From assembly GCA_910586215.1 (NCBI GenBank), contig CAJUGH010000020.1, positions 1-64,000 of the forward strand: a stretch of DNA of 64,000 nt, read 5' to 3'. This stretch comes from an uncultured Acetatifactor sp. Its GTDB lineage: Bacteria > Bacillota > Clostridia > Lachnospirales > Lachnospiraceae. Made by a program: the position numbers and the translations under genes. How positions within the stretch are numbered: position 1 is the stretch's first letter; each line of letters begins with the position of its first letter. This document shows positions 33,358 to 41,889 of the stretch, one piece after another. Below the pieces are notes generated by a model. The model was not told where the DNA came from, made no database searches, and saw only the letters and a list, made by a program, of their open reading frames with translations.

Positions 33358-34116
33358 TTATTTTTCCGTCGTCAGTTTACTATATTCCCCTTTTCTGTCA
33401 TAGGAATCCAGGAGATAGCTTTCGTCTGTGAGCACGCAGTCAATTTCCAGTTCATCCTTGCGGTATTTGCTTTTCTTGCGCAGATCTTCTCTGGGCTTCT
33501 CCTGCCCGGCCTGGAAGGAACTCTTGGTCTGGGCACTGAATTTGCTGAAAAATCTCCCTGGCAGATGTCCCGCCAGCCGGCCTGCCGCGCTCTTCAGCTT
33601 GACCCGCACCTTTTCCCACAGGGTCTCCTGCTGTCTGCCCACATCCTGTACTGCCGAAAAGTAGGGGTTCGAATGCAGGGAATGGGGCTGTACCACGGCA
33701 GAGGCTGCCGCCGTCACCCTGGCCGCATGGGCACCATGGGTGGGATCCGGCCGGGATGGCTGGTCACCTGTCACATTGCCTGTGCGGTCTTCCCGGGCTG
33801 TGTCCTCACTCCCCAACACCATGGAAAGCATCTGGGACTGCCCCTCCCTTCCGGACTGTCCGGATACTCCTGTATCACTGCTTCCCCACAGCTTCCCCAG
33901 CAGGCGCTTCCCCCCTCCCAGGGCCTTCCTCAGGATATCCTGGAGGGAAAACTGTGCCGTCTGCTGTTCTTCCTTATTCTGCAGGGTCTGTAGGGCAATA
34001 TTCGTCATGGATGCCTCCGGGCCTCCCACCTCCTGCCGCTGTCCTGCATGGGGGTGGATGCAGTTTGTCACATGATGCATCTCCGTGCTGTGCCCGCTGA
34101 TTCTGCCTAGCTGCAT
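33358..34116 (-). CDS. Unknown 252-residue protein
   Basis: No family was recognised. The protein is soluble, without signal peptide or membrane segment. Its N-terminal two thirds are polar and of low complexity. The last 60 residues are strongly charged (KKSKYRKDELEID, ending with DSYLLDSYDRKGEY-like acidic and aromatic residues), which looks like the conserved part. AGGAGG lies six bases before the ATG at 34116. It lies between a methyltransferase and rpe on the same strand, with hairpins on both sides, so it is probably transcribed separately or partly insulated. Confidence 0.6.
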   Translation of the reverse strand: MQLGRISGHSTEMHHVTNCIHPHAGQRQEVGGPEASMTNIALQTLQNKEEQQTAQFSLQDILRKALGGGKRLLGKLWGSSDTGVSGQSGREGQSQMLSMVLGSEDTAREDRTGNVTGDQPSRPDPTHGAHAARVTAAASAVVQPHSLHSNPYFSAVQDVGRQQETLWEKVRVKLKSAAGRLAGHLPGRFFSKFSAQTKSSFQAGQEKPREDLRKKSKYRKDELEIDCVLTDESYLLDSYDRKGEYSKLTTEK

Positions 34117-34201
34117 GCTTTTCCTCCTGTTTTGCTTCCTGCTGTGCTGCCCAGCCTGATTCCCGCTTCCCGTCATGTCGGCGCAGCCGACACAAACCGG
34201 T

Positions 34202-34296
34202 CACACGGAATCTTACGATTCCAGTGTGTCACTTAGAACTTCTTAGCGGACGTCTTAAAGAGGTGGGCATGCCCCCTATTGGCTGCTTAGAAGTTC
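34202..34296. repeat. Two adjacent hairpins downstream of rpe
   Basis: The first (34202-34228) pairs CACACGGAATC with GATTCC-A-GTGTG around TTAC. The second (34236-34296) pairs GAACTTCTTAGC with GCTTAGAAGTTC, one mismatch, and encloses a GGGCATGCCC palindrome. They start immediately after the rpe stop codon on the minus strand and have no T tract. Confidence 0.65.
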
Positions 34297-34297
34297 C

Positions 34298-34963
34298 TTA
34301 CACACTCCCCTGCCCCTGCATGCCTGTAAGCAGCTTCCTTACATTTGCCGCAATGTCCCCCCGGAACACGGCAGAGCCTGCCACAATCACGTTGGCCCCT
34401 GCGGCTATGGCTTCTCCTACGTTCTCCTGCGTGATACCGCCATCCACCTCAATATCCGGGTTGTATCCCATCTCCTGTGCCATACCGCGGATCTCCCCTA
34501 CCTTCTCCAGGCAATGGGGCATGATCTTCTGGCCCCCGAAGCCAGGTTCCACGGTCATGACCAGCACCATGTCCACCAGTCCCAGGTATGGCCGTACTGA
34601 TCTTGCCGCCGTTCCCGGCTTGATGGTGACACCCACCTTCTTCCCCAGATCCCGGATGCCATAGATAATACTCCTGGCATCCACATCTGCCTCCAGGTGG
34701 AAATTGATGAGATCCGCCCCGCACTCCGCGAATTCCCGTATATACCGTTCCGGCTTCTGGATCATCAGGTGCACGTCAAAAAACAGGTCCGTACATTTCC
34801 GAACAGAAGCCATCACCGGCATTCCATAGGAAATGGACGGCACAAACACACCGTCCATGACATCAATGTGTAGATACCTGGCCCCTGCAGCTTCCGCTTC
34901 CTTTATCTGTTCCCCAAGCTTACAAAAATCCGCAGCCAGGATTGATGGCGATAGTATATTCAT
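34298..34963 (-). CDS. rpe: Ribulose-phosphate 3-epimerase
   Basis: The 221-residue TIM-barrel enzyme interconverts ribulose-5-phosphate and xylulose-5-phosphate in the pentose phosphate pathway. The opening SPSILAADF, HIDVMDGVFVP with a metal-binding histidine and aspartate, VHLMI, MTVEPGFGGQ and the phosphate-binding EVDGGI and AGSAVF segments are all intact. It is transcribed separately from the transketolase and araD genes 2-7 kb away but serves the same pathway. A start-proximal hairpin element (34973-35027) abuts its ribosome binding site AGGGG. Confidence 0.95.
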   Translation of the reverse strand: MNILSPSILAADFCKLGEQIKEAEAAGARYLHIDVMDGVFVPSISYGMPVMASVRKCTDLFFDVHLMIQKPERYIREFAECGADLINFHLEADVDARSIIYGIRDLGKKVGVTIKPGTAARSVRPYLGLVDMVLVMTVEPGFGGQKIMPHCLEKVGEIRGMAQEMGYNPDIEVDGGITQENVGEAIAAGANVIVAGSAVFRGDIAANVRKLLTGMQGQGSV

Positions 34964-34972
34964 TCTTATACC

Positions 34973-35027
34973 CCTAGCCCGCTTAAGGAGGGGTGTTTAC
35001 ACACCCTCTTACGGGCATTCCAATCAA
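34973..35027 (-). repeat. Start-proximal hairpin element, copy 2 (before rpe)
   Basis: The most symmetrical copy: GCCCG (34977-34981) pairs with CGGGC (35012-35016), and GAGGGGTGT pairs with ACACCCTC inside, around TTAC. A CATTCCAATCAATA tail follows on the plus strand. The hairpin ends about 14 bases before the start codon and the AGGGG site directly follows it. Confidence 0.7.
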
Positions 35028-35142
35028 TATTTGCCTTTTGATGACAGACCGCCAGGTCTGGCATTGAAAATTTATTTTCACACTTTGCTTTCCCTTACTT
35101 CATTTTACCAAATATGCTACCCTGCCGCAACAAAAAACATTC

Positions 35143-35171
35143 AAAAAAGCCGCCCTCTCATGGGGCGGCTT
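35143..35171 (-). terminator. Terminator after the amidase gene
   Basis: AAGCCGCCC and GGGCGGCTT form a perfect nine-base stem and the minus-strand copy is followed by six T, a textbook intrinsic terminator. Confidence 0.88.
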
Positions 35172-35190
35172 ATATCCCTTGTAATCCCGC

Positions 35191-36507
35191 CTACAGTCCC
35201 CTGGCCTGCGCCACATCCTCTTTCAGCTTCTCCCAGGAATCGGGGTGGTTGGTGTAGTACAGGGGACATTTCTTCCCACCACAGTCATAATGCCGCAGAA
35301 TGTCTTCCGGCTCCAGGTCATAGACTTCCGTGAGCCATGCCAGCAAGGAGATCAAGGAATCGTAGGTTTCCTGGGTAAAGGAACCGTCCTCTGCCGTAAA
35401 ACAACACTCAATGGAGATAGAATCCTCATTCCGGGTAGCCACCGCATAGGCGATCTCGTCCAGTGGGACACACTGGAGCACTTCCCCTTCATAACCGATA
35501 ATAAAGTGGGAACTGACGCTTCTCTCATGGGTATCCTTCTGCTGCTCAAAATAGCTGCGGTTCTGGGCTGCGCTGGTGCCAGGATTGGCAGTATAGTGGA
35601 CGAAGATGTTCGTCACCTTGGTCAGCGGATCCCCTGGCCTGGAATACTCATTGGGTGTCAGGAAATTCTCCGTCCAGTCCGGGTGTTTCGCAAATTCCGT
35701 TGCGGGCAGTCCCTGTACCATTATCTCCGATTCTGGCTCTCCGGCAGGTTCCTGCACCGGTGGATTGTCTTGTACTTTCTGGTTTCCCGGCTCTGCAGCA
35801 GAAGCATTGCCGTTCCAGAAGAAGAATACTACCGCCAGCAGGCAGATACACATGGTCCAGATTCCCACGGCAAGCCTCTGGTACATCACTTTTTTCTTCC
35901 GCCGCTGCCTGGAGGCCACGGCCGCCCTGGCATGATCCCGGTAGGGATTCCCCTGGCCACGGTCTGCACGGACGGGGATCTGTTCCGGTTGTCGCCGCCT
36001 TGTCTGTACGGGTCTTCTGGCCTGCACAGGGATATCTGGCTGTTCTGGATACCTGGCTGGCCCGGACTGCCTGCCCCGGACCCGGTCTTCCATGTATACG
36101 GACTGCCTGGCACTGGTCCGGCCCCTTTCCGGGGCATGCCTGGACGGCCTTCCGTTGTATATGGGCCGGACAGACTGGCCCTGGCTCCTTCCCGGAACGG
36201 ATCTGTCCGGTCTGTCGGTGTACATAGGCTGTGCTTCCCGGACCGGCCTTCTGCCTGTATTTTCCTGCCTATATCTGTTGCGGCCTTCCCCTACGGCCTC
36301 TCCGCTTCTTCTATGTATTGCCACGTCCTCTTCCAGATGGGGAATCCCGGTTCTTCCCTGACTGCTGACCCGGCGTCTTCCCGTAGCCTGTCCTGTAACC
36401 TCCCGCAGTCTTCTCTGCTCTTCATAGTCCAACAGATACGGGTTCCTCTTCACATCAATCAATTTCGGTATCGCCTGATATTCCTTTGTACTGCTCTGTG
36501 CCATCAT
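35191..36507 (-). CDS. Membrane-anchored N-acetylmuramoyl-L-alanine amidase (Amidase_2 family)
   Basis: The 438-residue protein has a long basic, Arg/Pro/Gln-rich cytoplasmic N-terminus (about 195 residues), one transmembrane segment (LAVGIWTMCICLLAVVFFF) and an extracellular amidase domain. The catalytic domain shows FVHYTANPG with a zinc histidine, SSHFIIGYEG, and HYDCGGKKCP near the C-terminus with the second histidine and the usual Cys-Pro. Such enzymes cleave the peptide stem from the glycan of peptidoglycan. The type II membrane topology with an unusually long disordered cytoplasmic region suggests recruitment by a cytosolic partner, for example at division or sporulation sites, which is inference. 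Confidence 0.87.
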   Translation of the reverse strand: MMAQSSTKEYQAIPKLIDVKRNPYLLDYEEQRRLREVTGQATGRRRVSSQGRTGIPHLEEDVAIHRRSGEAVGEGRNRYRQENTGRRPVREAQPMYTDRPDRSVPGRSQGQSVRPIYNGRPSRHAPERGRTSARQSVYMEDRVRGRQSGPARYPEQPDIPVQARRPVQTRRRQPEQIPVRADRGQGNPYRDHARAAVASRQRRKKKVMYQRLAVGIWTMCICLLAVVFFFWNGNASAAEPGNQKVQDNPPVQEPAGEPESEIMVQGLPATEFAKHPDWTENFLTPNEYSRPGDPLTKVTNIFVHYTANPGTSAAQNRSYFEQQKDTHERSVSSHFIIGYEGEVLQCVPLDEIAYAVATRNEDSISIECCFTAEDGSFTQETYDSLISLLAWLTEVYDLEPEDILRHYDCGGKKCPLYYTNHPDSWEKLKEDVAQARGL

Positions 36508-36817
36508 TGTACCCCCTGCATGTATTCCTATATGTAAATCTTTGTTTCCCTTTTTGTTTTACCCATCTATAATGTAAACATGAAATGTATCATTTTTGTT
36601 TATTTATTTCTTAAGGTTTTGTAACAATCCCAGAAAATTTCCACCTGCGCAGATGGATGTCCAAGCGCATCCATCCTGGTTGGCTCCTCATTCTATATAG
36701 TAGGAAAAGCAAAGCCATAGGACAAACAAATTGGAGAAAACATAACCCTTACGCCAAACGGTTACAAAGAACAGCACTTGACTCATTGCCCGCGAGAGAT
36801 ATGACAGTTGCAATGCA

Positions 36818-36851
36818 AAGGGCGGCTCCCCGTCAACCGGAAACCGCCCTT
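36818..36851 (-). terminator. Possible terminator of the pentose operon
   Basis: AAGGGCGG (36818-36825) pairs with CCGCCCTT (36844-36851) around an 18-base loop. On the minus strand it ends in a short TTT. It lies about 190 bases after the last transketolase gene. Confidence 0.45.
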
Positions 36852-36875
36852 CACACTTCCAATCCCTATTTCTCA

Positions 36876-36958
36876 GTCAAATACCCCGCCACAAAGCAAA
36901 GCGCACTAAAGTGCGCTGGCATCAAGCTTGAAGCGCCTCAAGGGGCGGGGCATTTGAC
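36876..36958. repeat. 83-base multi-branched palindromic element
   Basis: Outer arms of 15 bases (36876-36890 and 36944-36958; GTCAAAT-CCCCGCC and complement) match with one mismatch. Inside are a perfect hairpin AGCGCAC-TAAA-GTGCGCT (36900-36917) and a second palindromic portion around CAAGCTTG (36924-36931). The fold is a closed three-way-junction-like structure in non-coding DNA. Confidence 0.65.
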
Positions 36959-37040
36959 GCCCCATGTCACGCACCTTATCCCACCTATATAAGGAAGACA
37001 GCACACTCCCCCTCATCCTTTGTATGATGTCCTTCACCTC

Positions 37041-37997
37041 TTACAGGAACTCCTTCACGGAAGCGTACACGCCCTCCGCATCCAGGCCATACTTCTGTAC
37101 CAGGGCTGCCGCGGAACCGGATTCCCCGAACACGTCCTGCATCCCCAGCTTCTTCACGGGTGTGGGCAGTTTTGCACACAGGCAGTCGCAGACAGCACTT
37201 CCCAGGCCGCCGATGACAGAGTGTTCCTCCACGGTCACTACCTTGCCGGTCTTGCGGGCACTGTTCACAATGACCTCCTCGTCCAGGGGCTTGATGGTAC
37301 AGATGCTCACCACCTCGGCGCTGATCCCTTCTCCAGCCAGCTTCTTAGCCGCACCCAGGGCAGAATCCACACAGATACCGGTGGCCACGATGGTCACATC
37401 CGTGCCCTCCCTTACCACGCTTCCCTTGCCGATCTCAAATTTGTAATCCGGCCTGTCATTGATCACGGGCACCGCCGCACGGCCAAAGCGGATATACACA
37501 GGGCCTTCATATTCCAGGGCGGCCCGGACTGCGGCTTTGGCCTCCACATCGTCCGCCGGGCACATGACCACCATGCCGGGAATCGTTCTCATCAAGGCTA
37601 TGTCCTCATTGCACTGGTGGGTGGCACCGTCCTCACCAACGGTGATACCTGCGTGGGTAGCCCCGATCTTCACATTCAAGTGGGGGTAGCCGATGGAATT
37701 CCGCACCTGCTCAAAGGCACGTCCTGCCGCAAACATGGCAAACGAACTGACAAAGGGAATCTTCCCCACCAGGGACAGGCCTGCCGCCACACCCATCATA
37801 TTGCTCTCGGCAATCCCACAGTCAATATGCCGGTCCGGGTAAGCCTTCCTGAAAACGCTGGTCTTGGTAGCTGCTGCCAGGTCGGCATCCAGTACCACCA
37901 GATCGGGAAACTCTTCTGCCAGTTCCTTCAATGCATTGCCATAGCTTTCACGGGTTGCAATTTTTTTCACTGCTGTGCTCGCATTTGTATCTGCCAT
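37041..37997 (-). CDS. Transketolase, C-terminal subunit
   Basis: The 318-residue protein is the pyrimidine-binding and C-terminal half of a split transketolase, which moves two-carbon units between pentose and other sugar phosphates. CGIAESNMMGVAAGLS carries the glutamate that activates thiamine diphosphate, followed by SSFAMFAAGRAFEQ, THAGITVGEDGATHQ and the C-terminal domain with HSVIGGLG. Its ATG overlaps the stop codon of the N-terminal half by one base (TAATG), giving coupled, equimolar synthesis. Split transketolases are common in clostridia. Confidence 0.93.
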   Translation of the reverse strand: MADTNASTAVKKIATRESYGNALKELAEEFPDLVVLDADLAAATKTSVFRKAYPDRHIDCGIAESNMMGVAAGLSLVGKIPFVSSFAMFAAGRAFEQVRNSIGYPHLNVKIGATHAGITVGEDGATHQCNEDIALMRTIPGMVVMCPADDVEAKAAVRAALEYEGPVYIRFGRAAVPVINDRPDYKFEIGKGSVVREGTDVTIVATGICVDSALGAAKKLAGEGISAEVVSICTIKPLDEEVIVNSARKTGKVVTVEEHSVIGGLGSAVCDCLCAKLPTPVKKLGMQDVFGESGSAAALVQKYGLDAEGVYASVKEFL

Positions 37998-38839
37998 TAC
38001 ACTTCACCTGCTTTCTCTAATTCTGCCCCTATTTTCTCCAGGTCAGCCATCGCCACCGCATATTCCTCATCATTGGGTGCCTTGCCATGCCAGTCCACAC
38101 TGTTCTCCATGAAGGAGACACCCTTCCCCTTCAGACTGTGCAGGACGATGCAGGTGGGCATGCCCTTCGTCTCCCTTGCCTCCTTAAATGCCGCCCGGAT
38201 GGCATCGAAATCGTGGGCATCCACATTGATCACATGGAAGTTGAAGGCCTCAAACTTCTTGTCTATGGGATAAGGGGAACACACCTGGTCAACAGGCCCG
38301 TCAATCTGCAGCCCGTTGTTATCCACGATCACACAGAGATTGTCCAGCTTGCGGAAACCAGCGAACATGGAAGCCTCCCACACCTGGCCCTCCTCCAGTT
38401 CACCATCCCCCAGCATGGTGTATACCCGGAAATCCTGGCCGTTCATCTTCGCCCCCAGGGCCATGCCCACAGCAGCAGAGATACCCTGTCCCAGGGAACC
38501 GGAAGACATGTCCACGCCGGGAATGTGGATACAGGGATGTCCCTGCAGGTAGGAACCCAGTTTCCGCAGGGTAGTCAGATCCTCCACCGGAAAAAAGCCC
38601 CTGTTGGCCAGGGCAGAGTAAAGTCCCGGGGCCGTATGGCCCTTGGACAATACGAAACGGTCCCTGTCTGCCTTGTGGGGATCTGCCGGATCGATATTCA
38701 TCTCTTCAAAATACAAAAAAGTAAACACATCTGCCGCAGAAAGGGATCCTCCGGGATGCCCCGCCTTGGCGCTGTGAACTGCCGTGACAATGCCTTTGCG
38801 CACGTCATTTGCATGTTTTTGCAGTTCTAAATTGTTCAT
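37997..38839 (-). CDS. Transketolase, N-terminal subunit
   Basis: The 280-residue protein is the thiamine-pyrophosphate-binding half of transketolase. The ThDP motif runs from GDGELEEGQVWEA to the closing VIVDNNG, and the substrate histidines lie in SAKAGHPGGSLS and LSKGHTAPGLY. GGAGG lies five bases before the ATG at 38839. It pairs with the overlapping downstream subunit and follows araD and the FGGY kinase in the same direction, forming a pentose-use operon. Confidence 0.93.
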   Translation of the reverse strand: MNNLELQKHANDVRKGIVTAVHSAKAGHPGGSLSAADVFTFLYFEEMNIDPADPHKADRDRFVLSKGHTAPGLYSALANRGFFPVEDLTTLRKLGSYLQGHPCIHIPGVDMSSGSLGQGISAAVGMALGAKMNGQDFRVYTMLGDGELEEGQVWEASMFAGFRKLDNLCVIVDNNGLQIDGPVDQVCSPYPIDKKFEAFNFHVINVDAHDFDAIRAAFKEARETKGMPTCIVLHSLKGKGVSFMENSVDWHGKAPNDEEYAVAMADLEKIGAELEKAGEV

Positions 38840-39047
38840 TGTCTCCTCCGTTCTGCCATATTGGCCTGTGACAGGTCCTTCCCTTGGCTATGGGGAATCC
38901 TGTGTCCCCCCGGCATAGCATATACCTGTCATTTCCCTATCTCCTTCCGGTTCCGGTTACAGGCCCCAGGAACCTGGAAGGAGGCGTAAATCTTATGGTT
39001 ATGGTAACACAATCCCTGCACCTCGTCCAGTGCTTTTGCCACACACT

Positions 39048-39743
39048 CTATTTCTGTCCGTAATAGGCATTGGCGCCATGCTTCCGGAAGTAGTGTTTGT
39101 CCTGCAGTTCCTGGGGGGCCGGCTGAATCCTGGCGTTGATCGTCTCTGCCCGGTAAGCCATCTTGGCCACCTCTTCCAGGACTACCGCATTATGTACCGC
39201 CTCTTTGGCATCCTTGCCCCAGGCAAAAGGCCCATGGTTCTTGCACAGCACCGCCGGTACCGCCACCGGGTCCTTGCCCATCCGCTTGAAAGCATTGACA
39301 ATCAAGTGCCCTGTGTTCTCCTCGTAGGCCTCCGCAATCTCTTCCGCAGTCAGGCACCTGACGCAGGGGACTTCCCCGTAGATATAATCTGCATGGGTTG
39401 TCCCATAACAGGGAATGCTGCGGCCTGCCTGTGCCCAGCTTGTGGCATAGGAGGAATGGGTATGGACAATCCCGCCGATCTGGGAAAATGCCTTGTACAG
39501 TTCCACGTGGGTAGCCGTATCTGAGGAAGGGTTGTAACGGCCTTCCACCTTTTTCCCTTCCAGGTCCACCACCACCATGTCTTCCGGAGTGAGCCTGTCG
39601 TATTCCACCCCGCTGGGCTTGATCACAAAGAGCCCGCTCTCCCTGTCAATGGCACTCACATTGCCCCAGGTGAACGTGACCAGGCCATACCTGGGCAGAT
39701 CCATATTGGCTTCATATACCAGTTGCTTTAACGCTTCTAACAT
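39048..39743 (-). CDS. araD: L-ribulose-5-phosphate 4-epimerase
   Basis: The 231-residue class II aldolase-fold enzyme converts L-ribulose-5-phosphate to D-xylulose-5-phosphate. The zinc histidines are in IVHTHSSYATSWAQAG and, later, HGPFAWG. The sequence TWGNVSAIDR near the start and GTTHADYIYG are typical of AraD. It is 25 bases downstream of the kinase gene, whose product should supply its substrate. L-arabinose isomerase (araA) is not in the window. Confidence 0.93.
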   Translation of the reverse strand: MLEALKQLVYEANMDLPRYGLVTFTWGNVSAIDRESGLFVIKPSGVEYDRLTPEDMVVVDLEGKKVEGRYNPSSDTATHVELYKAFSQIGGIVHTHSSYATSWAQAGRSIPCYGTTHADYIYGEVPCVRCLTAEEIAEAYEENTGHLIVNAFKRMGKDPVAVPAVLCKNHGPFAWGKDAKEAVHNAVVLEEVAKMAYRAETINARIQPAPQELQDKHYFRKHGANAYYGQK

Positions 39744-39768
39744 TGTATCCTGTCCTTTCCCTTTCCTA

Positions 39769-41364
39769 TTATATCTCCCGACAGGCCGCCTCTTCTACAG
39801 GCAGTGCCGCCTTATACCTCTCCACAAAGGCATCAAATCCCGCCACATCTTCCGGCAGGGGTGCAATGGTAGTGCCAGTCTGCCCTGCAAAGATCCGGTT
39901 ATTCAGATAGTCGGGCAGTGTCTCCCCTTCCTCCTTCTCTGCCATGTAGGCCGCCAGCACAGCCATGCCCCAGGCACCGCCTTCGCTGGCTGTATCCATC
40001 ACCGTCACAGGGGAATTGAAGGCTGCCGCCATGAGCCGCTGTCCCACCACAGGGGTCTTGAACAGCCCCCCATGCCCCATCAGGGAATCCACCTGCACCT
40101 GCTCCTCCTTCAAGAGGATGTCATTGCCGATCTTCAAGGTAGCCATGGCACTGTAAAGGTGACACCGCATGAAGTTAGACAGGGAGAACTTTGCATCCGG
40201 CACCCGGACGAAGAGGGGCCGTCCCTCATTCAGGCCTGTCACAGGTTCCCCGGAGAAATAGTTGAAGGCCACCAGGCCACCACAGTCCGGATCACCCTCC
40301 AGGGCCTCCCTGTACAGGATGCCGTACAGGTCATTCCTATCTATCTCCATGCCCGCCCTGTGGGCAAACTCCCCGAAGAGGTTCACCCAGGCATTCAGGT
40401 CCGAAGTACAGTTGTTGCAGTGGACCATGGCCACAGGGTATCCGTCCGGGGTAGTCACCATGTCAATCTCCTCATGGACTTTGGAGAGGGCATGCTCCGT
40501 GACCACCATGGAGAAAATGGAGGTTCCCGCAGAGATGTTGCCAGTGCGCACCTTCACGCTGTTAGTGGCCACCATGCCCGTGCCTGCGTCCCCTTCCGGC
40601 GGGCACATGGGGATCCCGGCCTGGAGCGTCCCTGTGGGATCCAGAAGCTTCGCCCCTTCTTCCGTAAGGATGCCTGCCCCTTCCCCGGCACACAGCACCC
40701 TGGGCAGGATCTGTCCCAGCTTCCAGGCATAGCCCCTGGATGCAGTCAGTTTGTCAAATTGTTCTATCATTCCTGCATGGAAATCCTTTGCATCAGAATC
40801 AATGGGAAACATGCCGGAAGCCTCACCGATCCCCAGCACCTTCTCCCCCGACAGCTTCCAGTGGATATATCCCGCCAGGGTGGTCAGGAAGGCAATATCC
40901 TCCACATGTTCCTCCCCGCTCAAAATGGCCTGGTACAGATGGGCAATGCTCCATCTCTGGGGAATGTTGAACTGGAACAGGGGGGTCAGTTCCCTGCAGG
41001 CTTCCCCTGTCATGGTGTTTCTCCAGGTGCGGAAGGGCACCAGCAGTTCCCCATTCCTGTCAAAGGCCATATACCCGTGCATCATACCGGAAAAGCCAAT
41101 GCTGCCGATGGTGGTCAGTTCCTGGCCGCATTTTTCCCTCACATCCCCGGCCAGGCTCCTGTAGCAATCCTGCAGCCCATTCCAGATGTCCTCCAGACTG
41201 TAGGTCCAGATATTGTTCTCCAGACGGTTCTCCCAGTCATGGGTTCCCATGGCAATGGGCTGATGGGTCTCATCTACCAGCACTGCCTTGATCCGTGTGG
41301 ATCCGAATTCGATTCCCAGGGCTGTCCGGCCGCCTGTCACTGCCTGTTTCATTTGTTCGTTCAT
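39769..41364 (-). CDS. FGGY-family pentulose kinase (probable L-ribulokinase)
   Basis: The 531-residue sugar kinase shows the FGGY hallmarks GIEFGSTRIKAVLVD (N-terminal phosphate loop), GFSGMMHGYM, a GTGMVATNSV...GNISAGTSIF core, and GGLFKTPVVGQ near the C-terminus. FGGY kinases phosphorylate pentuloses or related polyols. The gene lies directly before araD, so L-ribulose is the most likely substrate; sequence type is closer to xylulokinase-annotated clostridial enzymes than to E. coli AraB, so D-xylulose is possible. The ATG at 41364 with GGGAG nearby is preferred over a GTG ten codons upstream. Confidence 0.85.
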   Translation of the reverse strand: MNEQMKQAVTGGRTALGIEFGSTRIKAVLVDETHQPIAMGTHDWENRLENNIWTYSLEDIWNGLQDCYRSLAGDVREKCGQELTTIGSIGFSGMMHGYMAFDRNGELLVPFRTWRNTMTGEACRELTPLFQFNIPQRWSIAHLYQAILSGEEHVEDIAFLTTLAGYIHWKLSGEKVLGIGEASGMFPIDSDAKDFHAGMIEQFDKLTASRGYAWKLGQILPRVLCAGEGAGILTEEGAKLLDPTGTLQAGIPMCPPEGDAGTGMVATNSVKVRTGNISAGTSIFSMVVTEHALSKVHEEIDMVTTPDGYPVAMVHCNNCTSDLNAWVNLFGEFAHRAGMEIDRNDLYGILYREALEGDPDCGGLVAFNYFSGEPVTGLNEGRPLFVRVPDAKFSLSNFMRCHLYSAMATLKIGNDILLKEEQVQVDSLMGHGGLFKTPVVGQRLMAAAFNSPVTVMDTASEGGAWGMAVLAAYMAEKEEGETLPDYLNNRIFAGQTGTTIAPLPEDVAGFDAFVERYKAALPVEEAACREI

Positions 41365-41469
41365 CCTGCTCCCATCTGTGCGTGCGGTGCGCACCCTTTT
41401 ATCAAAGCCCGGCCCGCCTGTTTATCCGGCTTGAAAACTGCACCAAAAGGTGCGGATTACCCTCATCTG

Positions 41470-41679
41470 TCAAAGCACTTCTACCTTGCAGGCATGTTCC
41501 TTGGTCCTCCTGTCACAGCTGATTCCCACGGCCAGGATCCTCCCTGTATACGGCTTTTCCTCCAACTTCCCCTAAAGCCGCAGCGCATACTGCCTGTCCC
41601 TGATCTGCCTAAGCGCTGTCTCCAGGGTGCTGTCCACCTTCAGTTCCAGAAGCAGGGCATCCGCCCCGCGCACATGGAA
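41470..41679 (-). pseudogene. C-terminal remnant of an AAA-ATPase / PD-(D/E)XK nuclease-like gene
   Basis: On the minus strand one frame reads FHVRGADALLLELKVD..., then ETALRQIRDRQYAL, an in-frame TAG, and continues with GKLEEKPYTGRILAVGIS and a CKVEVL end before a TGA at 41470-41472. Order and wording match the C-terminus of the abundant clostridial AAA-ATPase proteins with a DUF1703-type PD-(D/E)XK domain. There is no start or N-terminal part, and the internal stop confirms decay. It occupies the gap between the pentose operon and a DUF885 gene. Confidence 0.7.
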
Positions 41680-41830
41680 TCAGAAGTTGACTCAATGTCC
41701 TTCTGTGGTTGCATTATACCATACTTTTTCCCGTGCATCCATAAAAATCGGTTGTGAGGCACTACATTCCATGATTGCGGGACCCAAAGCGTGGAGTTGT
41801 CCGCGGCATCCACGACTCGCTCCTGCCGCC

Positions 41831-41859
41831 TTCATATCCCGGCCGAAACTTCATATACT
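41831..41859 (+). promoter_or_regulatory. Promoter of the DUF885 peptidase gene
   Basis: TTCATA (41831-41836) and TATACT (41854-41859) are 17 bases apart. The predicted transcription start coincides with an in-frame ATG at 41866, so that ATG cannot have an upstream ribosome binding site. This supports the TTG at 41890 as start. Confidence 0.6.
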
Positions 41860-41889
41860 GTAGTAATGCAATATAAAGGCGGTTTCCCC

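Larger units (their letters stand above)
36508..37040. other. Structured intergenic region between the amidase and transketolase genes
   Basis: This 533-base region has no credible gene; a 111-codon frame at 36657-36992 runs through hairpins and lacks a ribosome binding site. It contains a hairpin at 36818-36851 and the complex structure at 36876-36958, both listed separately. The part next to the amidase gene (36510-36640) is AT-rich and probably holds that gene's promoter. Confidence 0.6.

Noticed and set aside
36657..36992. 111-codon frame in the amidase-transketolase gap
   Set aside because: It runs through two hairpins and the branched palindrome, lacks a ribosome binding site and shows no conserved pattern.
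39577..41757. 726-codon plus-strand open frame opposite araD and the FGGY kinase
   Set aside because: It is antisense to two well-conserved genes. Long antisense frames arise from GC-rich codon use, and the translation shows no family pattern and an odd His/Pro/Gly-rich composition.
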